NCBI RefSeq assembly: GCF_000003605.2
Contig: NW_003118063.1
Span: forward strand, 1-43,082
DNA length: 43,082 nucleotides
Direction of reading: 5' to 3'
Origin: Saccoglossus kowalevskii
Lineage: Eukaryota > Hemichordata > Enteropneusta > Harrimaniidae
Shown: positions 35,131 to 43,082 of the stretch, in pieces
How the letters are laid out: the number at the start of each line of letters is the position of its first letter
Position numbering within the stretch: the first letter of the stretch is position 1
Made by a program: the position numbers and the translations under genes
Notes under the pieces: model-generated
The model's input: the letters and a program-made list of their open reading frames with translations, nothing else
Databases searched by the model: none
What the model was told of the DNA's origin: nothing

Positions 35131-36110
35131 TAAGTGTTGAACACTGTGGAGCTGTTCATATCTCATTTGCATACCAGTATGAGTGTTGAACACTGTGGAG
35201 CTGTTCATATCTCATTTGCATACCAGTATGAGTGTTGAACACTGTGCAGCTGCTCATATCTCATTTGCATACCAGTATGAGTGTTGAACACTGTGGAGCT
35301 GTTTATATCTCATTTGCATACCAGTATGAGTGTTGAACACTGTGGAGCTGTTCATATCTCATTTGCATACCAGTATGAGTGTTGAACACTGTGGAGCTGT
35401 TCATATCTGATTTGCATACCAGTATGAGTGTTGAACACTGTGCAGCTGTTCATATCTGATTTGCATACCAGTATGAGTGTTGAACACTGTGGAGCTGTTC
35501 ATATCTCATTTGCATACCAGTATGAGTGTTGAACACTGTGGAGCTGTTTATATCTCATTTGCATACCAGTATGAGTGTTGAACACTGTGCAGCTGTTCAT
35601 ATCTGATTTGCATACCAGTATGAGTGTTGAACACTGTGGAGCTGTTCATATCTCATTTGCATACCAGTATAAGTGTTGAACACTGTGGAGCTGTTCATAT
35701 CTCATTTGCATACCAGTATGAGTGTTGAACACTGTGCAGCTGCTCATATCTCATTTGCATACCAGTATGAGTGTTGAACACTGGAGCTGTTTATATCTCA
35801 TTTGCATACCAGTATGAGTGTTGAACACTGTGGAGCTGTTCATATCTCATTTGCATACCAGTATGAGTGTTGAACACTGTGGAGCTGTTCATATCTGATT
35901 TGCATACCAGTATGAGTGTTGAACACTGTGCAGCTGTTCATATCTGATTTGCATACCAGTATGAGTGTTGAACACTGTGGAGCTGTTCATATCTCATTTG
36001 CATACCAGTATGAGTGTTGAACACTGTGGAGCTGTTTATATCTCATTTGCATACCAGTATGAGTGTTGAACACTGTGCAGCTATTCATATCTGATTTGCA
36101 TACCAGTATG
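35131..36110 (+). repeat. About 539-bp eleven-unit higher-order repeat, two tandem passes
   Basis: TATAAGTG markers at 35,130 and 35,670 are 539 bp (11 x 49) apart. They are followed in both passes by GTGCAG with CTGCTC, GTTTAT, consensus, CTGATT, GTGCAG with CTGATT, consensus, GTTTAT and GTGCAG with CTGATT. The second pass has one unit fewer before the CTGCTC unit (490-bp spacing) and a 47-bp GTTTAT unit at about 35,776. A CTATTC change is at about 36,081. Confidence 0.85.
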
Positions 36111-36839
36111 AGTGTTGAACACTGTGGAGCTGTTCATATCTCATTTGCATACCAGTATGAGTGTTGAACACTGTGGAGCTGTTCATATCTGATTTGCATA
36201 CCAGTATGAGTGTTGAACACTGTGGAGCTGTTCATATCTCATTTGCATACCAGTATGAGTGTTGAACACTGTGGAGCTGTTCATATCTCATTTGCATACC
36301 AGTATGAGTGTTGAACCCTTTGGAGCTGTTCATATCTCATTTGCATACCAGTATGAGTGTTGAACACTGTGGAGCTGTTCATATCTCATTTGCATACCAG
36401 TATGAGTGTTGAACACTGTGGAGCTGTTCATATCTCATTTGCATACCAGTATGAGTGTTGAACACTGTGGTGCTGTTCATATCTCATTTGCATACTAATA
36501 TGAGTGTTGAACACTGTGGAGCTGTTCATATCTCATTTGCATACCAGTATGAGTGTTGAACACTGTGTAGCTGTTCATATCTCATTTGCATACCAGTATG
36601 AGTGTTGAACACTGTGCAGCTGTTCATATCTCATTTGCATACCAGTATGAGTGTTGAACACTGTGGAGCTGTTCATATCTAATTTGCATACCAGTATGAG
36701 TGTTGAACACTGTGGAGATGTTCATATCTCATTTGCATACCAGTATGAGTGTTGAACACTGTGCAGCTGTTCATATCTCATTTGCATACCAGTATGAGTG
36801 TTGAACACTGTGTAGCTGTTCATATCTCATTTGCATACC
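36111..36839 (+). repeat. Near-consensus units leading into the GTGTAG/GTGCAG cassette
   Basis: Mostly consensus with a CCCTTTGG unit (about 36,315), TGTGGTGCTG (about 36,467) and CATACTAATATGAG (about 36,491). From about 36,560 GTGTAG, GTGCAG and TAATTT units appear in the order that continues in the next block. Confidence 0.75.
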
Positions 36840-37910
36840 AGTATGAGTGTTGAACACTGTGCAGCTGTTCATATCTCATTTGCATACCAGTAGGAGTGTT
36901 GAACACTGTGGAGCTGTTCATATCTCATTTGCATACCAGTATGAGTGTTGACCACTGTGTAGCTGTTCATATCTCATTTCCATACCAGTATGAGTGTTGA
37001 ACACTGTGGAGCTGTTCATATCTCATTTGCATACCAGTATGAGTGTTGAACACTGTGTAGCTGTTCATATCTCATTTGCATACCAGTATGAGTGTTGAAC
37101 ACTGTGCAGCTGTTCATATCTCATTTGCATACCAGTATGAGTGTTGAACACTGTGAAGCTGTTCATATCTAATTTGCATACCAGTATGAGTGGTGGACAC
37201 TGTGGAGCTGTTTATATCTCATTTGCATACCAGTGTAAGTGTTGAACACTGTGGAGCTGTTCATATCTCATTTGCATACCAGTATGAGTGTTGAACACTG
37301 TGCAGCTGTTCATATCTCATTTGCATACCAGTATGAGTGTTGAACACTGTGGAGCTGTTCATATCTAATTTGCATACCAGTATGAGTGGTGGACACTGTG
37401 GAGCTGTTTATATCTCATTTGCATACCAGTGTAAGTGTTGAACACTGTGGAGCTGTTCATATCTGATTTGCATACCAGTATGAGTGTTGAACACTGTACA
37501 GCTGTTCATATCTCATTTGCATACCAGTATGAGTGTTGAACACTGTACAGCTGTTCATATCTCATTTGCATACCAGTATGAGTTTTGAACACTTTGGAGC
37601 TGTTCATATCTCATTTGCATACCAGTATGAGTGTTGAACACTGTGTAGCTGTTCATATCTCATTTGCATACCAGTATGAGTGTTGAACACTGGAGATGTT
37701 CATATCTCATTTGCATACCAGTATGAGTGTTGAACATTGTGGAGCTGTTCATATCTCATTTGCATACCAGTATGAGTGTTGAACACTGTGGAACTGTTCA
37801 TATCTAATTTGCATACCAGTATGAGTGTTGAACACTGTGGAGCTGTTCATATCTCATTTGCATACCAGTATGAGTGTTGAACACTGTACAGCTGTTCATA
37901 TCTCATTTGC
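36840..37910 (+). repeat. GTGTAG/GTGAAG/GTGTAAGTG cassette, copy 1 (partner 41,435-42,390)
   Basis: Markers TAGGAG (36,891), GTGAAG (37,153), GTGGTGGACAC and GTGTAAGTG match 41,486, 41,748 and onwards at a constant offset of 4,595. After about 37,380 this copy has two more units (98 bp) than its partner. It ends with GTACAG, GTACAG, GTTTTGAACACTTTGG (about 37,581), GTGTAG, 47-bp GGAGATG, CATTGTGG and GTGGAACTG with TAATTT. Confidence 0.88.
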
Positions 37911-38760
37911 ATACCAGTATGAGTGTTGAACACTGTGGAGCTGTTCATATCTCATTTGCATACCAGTATGAGTGTTGAACCCTGGGGAGACGTTCATATC
38001 TCATTTGCATACCAGTATGAGTGTTGAACACTGTGGAGCTGCTCATATCTCATTTGCATACCAGTATGAGTGTTGAACACTGTGGAGCTGCTCATATCTC
38101 ATTTGCATACCAGTATGAGTGTTGAACACGTGGAGCTGTTCATATCTGATTTGCATACCAGTATGAGTGTTGAACACTGTGCAGCTGTTCATATCTCATT
38201 TGCATACCAGTATGAGTGTTGAACCCTGTGGAGCTGTTCATATCTCATTTGCATACCAGTATGAGTGTTGAAACCTGTGGAGATGTTCATATCGCATTTG
38301 CATACCAGTTTGAGTGTTGAACACTGTGGAGCTGTTCATATCTCATTTGCATACCAGTATGAGTGTTGAACACTGTGGAGCTGTTCATATCTCATTTGCA
38401 TACCAGTATGAGTGTTGAACCCTGGGGAGACGTTCATATCTCATTTGCATACCAGTATGAGTGTTGAACACTGTGGAGCTGCTCATATCTCATTTGCATA
38501 CCAGTATTAGTGTTGAACACTGTGGAGCTGCTCATATCTCATTTGCATACCAGTCTGAGTGTTGAACACTGGAGATGTTCATATCTGATTTGCATACCAG
38601 TATGAGTGTTGAACACTGTGGAGCTGTTTATATCTCATTTGCATACCAGTATGAGTGTTGAATACTGTGGAGATGTTCATATCTCATTTGCATACCAGTA
38701 TGAGTGTTGAACCCTGTGGAGCTGTTCATATCTCATTTGCATACCAGTATGAGTGTTGAA
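37911..38760 (+). repeat. CCTGGGGAGACG / CTGCTC / CAGTATTAG block
   Basis: CCTGGGGAGACG units at about 37,978 and 38,418 are followed by CTGCTC units, a CAGTATTAG unit (about 38,507), CAGTCTGAG (about 38,550) and a 47-bp GGAGATG with CTGATT. This order repeats 13,250-14,110. Private changes are GAACACGTGG (about 38,126, a 48-bp unit) and TATCGCATT (about 38,293). Confidence 0.8.
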
Positions 38761-39590
38761 CACTGTGGAGCTGTTCATATCTCATTTCCATACCAGTATG
38801 AGTGTTGAACACTGTGGAGCTGTTCATATCTCATTTGCATACCAGTATGAGTGTTGAACACTGTGGAGCTGTTCATATCTCATTTCCATACCAGTATGAG
38901 TGTTGAACACTGTGGAGCTGTTCATATCTCATTTGCATACCAGTAAGAGTGTTGAACACTGTGGAGCTGTTCATATCTCATTTGCATACCAGTATGAGTG
39001 TTGAACACTGTGGAGCTGTTCATATCTCATTTGCATACCAGTATGAGTGTTGAACACTGTGGAGCTGTTCATATCTCATTTGCATACCAGTATGAGTGTT
39101 GAACACTGTGGAGCTGTTCATATCTCATTTGCATACCAGTAGGAGTGTTAAACACTGTGGAGCTGTTCATATCTCATTTGCATACCAGTATGAGTGTTGA
39201 ACACTGTGGAGCTGTTCATATCTCATTTGCATACCAGTATGAGTGTTGAACACTGTGGAGCTGTTCATATCTCATTTGCATACCAGTATGAGTGTTGAAC
39301 ACTGTGGAGCTGTTCATATCTCATCTGCATACCAGTATGAGTGTTGAACACTGTGGAGCTGTTCATATCTCATTTGCATACCAGTATGAGTGTTGAACAC
39401 TGTGGAGCTGTTCATATCTCATTTGCATACCAGTATGAGTGTTGAACCCTGTGCAGCTGTTCATATCTCATTTGCATACCAGTATGAGTGTTGAACACTG
39501 TGGAGCTGTTCATATCTCATTTGCATACCAGTATGAGTGTTGAACACTGTGGAGCTGTTCATATCTCATTTGCATACCAGTATGAGTGTT
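38761..39590 (+). repeat. Domain 10: near-consensus stretch
   Basis: Units here differ from consensus only occasionally: CATTTCCAT (38,786, 38,883), TAAGAG (38,944), TAGGAG with GTTAAAC (39,141), CATCTGCAT (39,323) and one CCCTGTGCAG unit (39,446). It is the second most uniform region after 7,916-8,608. Confidence 0.8.
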
Positions 39591-40609
39591 GAACCCTGGA
39601 GATGTTCATATCTCATTTGCATACCAGTATGAGTGTTGGACACTGTGTAGCTGTTCATATCTCATTTGCATACCAGTATGAGTGTTGAACACTGTGGAGC
39701 TGTTCATATCTCATTTGCATACCAGTATGAGTGTTGAACACTGGAGATGTTCATATCTCATTTGCACACCAGTATGAGTGTTGAACATTGTGGAGCTGCT
39801 CATATCTCATTTGCATACCAGTATGAGTGTTGAACACTGTGCAGCTGTTCATATCTCATTTGCATACCAGTATGAGTGTTGAACACTGTGGAGCTGTTCA
39901 TATCTCATTTGCATACCAGTATGAGTGTTGAACACTGTGGAGCTGTTCATATCTCATTTGCATACCAGTATGAGTGTTGAACACTGTGGAGCTGTTCATA
40001 TCTCATTTGCATACCAGTATGAGTGTTGAACACTGTGGAGCTGTTCATATCTCATTTGCATACCAGTATGAGTGTTGAACACTGTGCAGCTGTTCATATC
40101 TCATTTGCATACCAGTATGAGTGTTGGACACTGTGCAGCTGTTCATATCTCATTTGCATACCAGTATGAGTGTTGAACACTGTGGAGCTGTTCATATCTC
40201 ATTTGCATACCAGTATGAGTGTTGAACACTGTGCAGCTGTTCATATCTCATTTGCATACCAGTATGAGTGTTGAACACTGTGGAGCTGTTCATATCTCAT
40301 TTGCATACCAGTATGAGTGTTGAACACTGTGGAGCTGTTCATATCTGATTTGCATACCAGTATGAGTGTTGAACACTGTGGAGCTGTTCATATCTCATTT
40401 GCATACCAGTATGAGTGTTGAACACTGTGGAGCTGTTTATATCTCATTTGCATACCAGTATGAGTGTTGAACACTGGAGATGTTCATATCTCATTTGCAT
40501 ACCAGTATGAGTGTTGAACACTGTGGAGCTGTTCATATCTCATTTGCATACCAGTATGAGTGTTGAACACTGTGGAGCTGTTCATATCTCATTTGCATAC
40601 CAGTATGAG
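39591..40609 (+). repeat. GTTGGACACTGTGTAG / GCACACC / GTGCAG units
   Basis: Starts with an unusual 47-bp unit that also carries the CCC change (GAACCCTGGAGATG, 39,591). It then follows the GTTGGACACTGTGTAG, consensus, GGAGATG with GCACACC, CATTGTGG with CTGCTC, GTGCAG order also found near 12,715, 17,040 and 22,085. CTGATT and GTTTAT units follow to about 40,490. Confidence 0.8.
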
Positions 40610-41434
40610 TGTTGAACCCTGTGGAGCTGTTCATATCTCATTTGCATACCAGTATGAGTGTTGAACCCTGTGGAGCTGTTCATATCTCATTTGCATACCA
40701 GTATGAGTGTTGAACCCTGTGGAGCTGTTCATATCTCATTTGCATACCAGTATGAGTGTTGAACACTGTGGAGCTGTTCATATCTCATTTGCATACCAGT
40801 ATGAGTGTTGAACACTGTGGAGCTGTTCATATCTCATTTGCATACCAGTATGAGTGTTGAACACTGTGGAGCTGTTCATATCTCATTTGCATACCAGTAT
40901 GAGTGTTGAACACTGTGGAGCTGTTCATATCTCATTTGCATACCAGTATGAATATTGAACCCTGTGGAGCTGTTCATATCTCATTTGCATACCAGTATGA
41001 GTGTTGAATACTGTGGAGCTGTTCATATCTCATTTGCATACCAGTATGAGTGTTGAACCCTGTGGAGCTGTTCATATCTCATTTGCATACCAGTATGTTT
41101 GTTGAACCCTGTGGAGCTGTTCATATCTCATTTGCATACCAGTATGAGTGTTGAACACTGCGCAGCTGTTCATATCTCATTTGCATACCAGAATGAGTGT
41201 TGAACACTCTGCAGCTGTTCATATCTCATTTGCATACCAGTATGAGTGTTGAACACTGTGGAGCTGTTCATATCTAATTTGCATACCAGTATGAGTGTTG
41301 AACACTGTGCAGCTGTTCATATCTCATTTGCATACCAGTATGAGTGTTGAACACTGTGCAGCTGTTCATATCTCATTTGCATACCAGTATGAGTGTTGAA
41401 CACTGTGTAGCTGTTCATATCTCATTTGCATACC
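40610..41434 (+). repeat. Third, short CCCTG patch and rare-variant cluster
   Basis: CCCTG units occur at about 40,615-40,720 and 40,957-41,110. Then ACTGCGCAG (41,157) and ACTCTGCAG (41,207) appear in the same order as at 23,905 and 23,952, together with private forms GAATATTG (40,951), CAGTATGTTTG (41,091) and CAGAATGAG (41,189). No 47-bp unit was seen from about 40,480 to 42,180. Confidence 0.8.
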
Positions 41435-42390
41435 AGTATGAGTGTTGAACACTGTGCAGCTGTTCATATCTCATTTGCATACCAGTAGGAGTGTTGAACA
41501 CTGTGGAGCTGTTCATATCTCATTTGCATACCAGTATGAGTGTTGAACACTGTGTAGCTATTCATATCTCATTTGCATACCAGTATGAGTGTTGAACACT
41601 GTGGAGCTGTTCATATCTCATTTGCATACCAGTATGAGTGTTGAACACTGTGTAGCTGTTCATATCTCATTTGCATACCAGTATGAGTGTTGAACACTGT
41701 GCAGCTGTTCATATCTCATTTGCATACCAGTATGAGTGTTGAACACTGTGAAGCTGTTCATATCTAATTTGCATACCAGTATGAGTGGTGGACACTGTGG
41801 AGCTGTTTATATCTCATTTGCATACCAGTGTAAGTGTTGAACACTGTGGAGCTGTTCATATCTCATTTGCATACCAGTATGAGTGTTGAACACTGTGCAG
41901 CTGTTCATATCTCATTTGCATACCAGTATGAGTGTTGAACACTGTGGAGCTGTTCATATCTAATTTGCATACCAGTATGAGTGGTGGACACTGTACAGCT
42001 GTTCATATCTCATTTGCATACCAGTATGAGTGTTGAACACTGTACAGCTGTTCATATCTCATTTGCATACCAGTATGAGTTTTGAACACTTTGGAGCTGT
42101 TCATATCTCATTTGCATACCAGTATGAGTGTTGAACACTGTGTAGCTGTTCATATCTCATTTGCATACCAGTATGAGTGTTGAACACTGGAGATGTTCAT
42201 ATCTCATTTGCATACCAGTATGAGTGTTGAACATTGTGGAGCTGTTCATATCTCATTTGCATACCAGTATGAGTGTTGAACACTGTGGAACAGTTCATAT
42301 CTAATTTGCATACCAGTATGAGTGTTGAACACTGTGGAGCTGTTCATATCTCATTTGCATACCAGTATGAGTGTTGAACACTGTACAGCT
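41435..42390 (+). repeat. GTGTAG/GTGAAG/GTGTAAGTG cassette, copy 2, with two-unit deletion
   Basis: Runs at offset 4,595 from 36,840 until the unit at 41,971-42,019, after which the offset falls to 4,497, a loss of exactly 98 bp. The GTTTTGAACACTTTGG marker is at about 42,077 and is followed by GTGTAG, 47-bp GGAGATG, CATTGTGG and GTGGAACAG with TAATTT. The next GTTTTGAAC marker is 390 bp on, an eight-unit period. Confidence 0.88.
41971..42019 (+). repeat. Hybrid unit: GTGGTGGACAC left half joined to GTACAG right half
   Basis: This unit reads GTGGTGGACACTGTACAG. In copy 1 (about 37,380-37,550) the GTGGTGGACAC head and the GTACAG part belong to different units two apart. The hybrid, together with the 98-bp loss, is what an exchange between misaligned units with a breakpoint between unit positions 17 and 25 would leave. 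Confidence 0.8.
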
Positions 42391-43082
42391 GTTCATATCT
42401 CATTTGCATACCAGTATGAGTGTTGAACACTGTACAGCTGTTCATATCTCATTTGCATACCAGTATGAGTTTTGAACACTTTGGAGCTGTTCATATCTCA
42501 TTTGCATACCAGTATGAGTGTTGAACACTGTGTAGCTGTTCATATCTCATTTGCATACCAGTATGAATGTTGAACACTGGAGATGTTCATATCTCATTTG
42601 CATACCAGTATGAGTGTTGAACATTGTGGAGCTGTTCATATCTCATTTGCATACCAGTATGAGTGTTGAACACTGTGGAACTGTTCGTACCTCATTTGCA
42701 TACCAGTATGAGTGTTGAACACTGTGGAGCTGTTCATATCTCATTTGCATACCAGTATGAGTGTTGAACACTGTGGAGCTGTTCATATCTCATTTGCATA
42801 CCAGTATGAGTGTTAAACACTGTGGAGATGTTCATATCTCATTTGCATACCAGTATGAGTGTTGAACACAGTACAGCTGTTCATATCTAATTTGCATACC
42901 AGTATGAGTGTTGAACACTGTACAGCTGTTCATATCTGATTTGCATACCAGTATGAGTGTTGAACACTGTGCAGCTGTTCATATCTGATTTGCATACCAG
43001 TATGAGTGTTGAACACTGTGGAGCTGTTCATATCTAATTTGCATACCAGTATGAGTGTTGAACACTGTACAGCTGTTCATAT
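42375..43082 (+). repeat. GTTTTGAAC higher-order cassette, long form, copy C, cut by window end
   Basis: Order matches 20,970-21,910 and 27,001-27,900: two GTACAG units, the marker (42,467), GTGTAG, GAATG with 47-bp GGAGATG, CATTGTGG, GTGGAACTGTTCGTACC, consensus, GTTAAACAC with GGAGATG, then GTACAG with TAATTT, GTACAG with CTGATT, GTGCAG with CTGATT, consensus with TAATTT, GTACAG. The array continues past base 43,082. Confidence 0.88.

Larger units (their letters stand above)
44..43044. promoter_or_regulatory. Octamer motif ATTTGCAT / ATGCAAAT repeated in most units
   Basis: Unit positions 42-49 spell ATTTGCAT, whose reverse complement ATGCAAAT is the canonical octamer recognised by POU-domain factors such as Oct-1 and Oct-2. 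The first full copy is at 44-51 and the last at 43037-43044, and most units between have it intact. Exceptions are units ending TTTGCACACC, TTTCCAT, TTTACAT or TCTGCAT. Chance would give only one or two octamers in 43 kb. That the motif is bound, or has any regulatory role here, is not shown by sequence. Confidence 0.75.
1..43082 (+). repeat. 49-bp tandem satellite array, about 880 units, filling the window
   Basis: Every line of the window reads as copies of one unit in a single head-to-tail orientation. The period was measured inside the perfect stretch 7,916-8,608 (GAACACTGTG at 8401 and again at 8450). The consensus unit is ACCAGT, ATGAGTGTTGAACA, CTGTGGAGC, TGTTCATATCTCAT, TTGCAT in that order. 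Its composition is 12 A, 9 C, 11 G and 17 T (41% GC), with no CpG. Units differ by a few recurrent substitutions and a common 2-bp deletion that makes a 47-bp form. No inversion, transposon or unique segment interrupts the array, and it runs off both ends of the window. I do not recognise the satellite family by name. A eukaryotic, probably vertebrate, satellite is the inference. Confidence 0.98.

Noticed and set aside
8636-35675. TATA boxes from CCAGTATAAGTG units
   Set aside because: TATAAG arises by one G-to-A change in scattered units with no consistent initiator or downstream gene, so a promoter call is not supported.
1-43082. CRISPR array
   Set aside because: The regular spacing is superficially similar, but there are no unique spacers: the whole 49-bp period is repeated, and no cas-like gene is present.
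1-43082. Known centromere hallmarks (CENP-B box, alpha-satellite monomer) or telomeric TTAGGG repeats
   Set aside because: The unit length and sequence do not fit. I saw no TTCG-type CENP-B core and no TTAGGG run. A centromeric location is neither shown nor excluded.
1-43082. Transposon, retroviral or non-coding RNA gene remnants
   Set aside because: No terminal repeats, target-site duplications, poly-A tails, or tRNA or rRNA segments were seen. Every stretch is accounted for by the satellite unit.
1-43082. Polyadenylation signals or rho-independent terminators
   Set aside because: AATAAA is not in the unit. The dyad has a 3-by-3 internal mismatch and is not followed by a T-run, so it does not resemble a bacterial terminator.

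Overview
The whole 43,082-base window is one uninterrupted tandem satellite array. It consists of roughly 880 head-to-tail copies of a 49-bp unit, all in the same orientation, with a recurrent 47-bp variant. I found no protein-coding gene, rRNA, tRNA, transposon insertion, CRISPR array or unique-sequence island. Both ends lie inside the array, so its true size is unknown. This points to a eukaryotic satellite or megasatellite block. The consensus unit has about 41% GC, no CpG, and about twice the expected TpG+CpA. That is compatible with a methylated vertebrate-type genome, but the species and chromosome cannot be named from the sequence alone.

The unit, written in pieces, is: outer ACCAGT (positions 1-6), left arm ATGAGTGTTGAACA (7-20), centre CTGTGGAGC (21-29), right arm TGTTCATATCTCAT (30-43), tail TTGCAT (44-49). 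The two 14-base arms are inverted copies of each other at 11 of 14 positions, and the dyad centre is exactly unit position 25. Positions 42-49 read ATTTGCAT, the canonical octamer (ATGCAAAT on the minus strand) bound by POU/Oct factors. It is retained in most units, giving hundreds of octamers at 49-bp spacing. The commonest length change, a 2-bp deletion giving the 47-bp unit, falls in the central loop.

Layout by unit subtype: 1-2,520 is rich in units carrying CCCTG (unit position 20 A to C); 2,520-4,300 is mixed and includes a 292-bp six-unit repeat; 4,300-5,480 introduces GTACAG and GTGGTGGACAC units; 5,480-7,915 has CTGCTC/GAGTTG cassettes; 7,916-8,608 is 14 units of perfect consensus; 8,609-9,600 and 9,600-12,000 are rich in 47-bp units and a young GTGTGAATG cassette; 12,000-22,660 is a mosaic of GTACAG, GTTTAT, GTGGTGGACAC and GTTTTGAAC subtypes; 22,660-25,135 is a second CCCTG domain; 25,135-36,300 has GTGCAG and CTGCTC/GAGTTG cassettes with no CCCTG; 36,300-38,760 and 41,110-43,082 share a duplicated cassette; 38,760-39,590 is close to consensus; 39,590-41,110 includes a third, short CCCTG patch.

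Over this lies a patchwork of higher-order repeats. There are local tandem multimers (3-, 5-, 6-, 8- and 11-unit periods) and long-range duplications, including 640 bp identical by eye over a distance of 22,580 bp. A hybrid unit at 41,971-42,019 marks an apparent unequal exchange that removed exactly two units. The short open frames in the window are by-products of the repeat: 49 is one more than a multiple of three, each strand has TGA at unit positions 8 and 15, and consensus frames cannot exceed about 35 codons.
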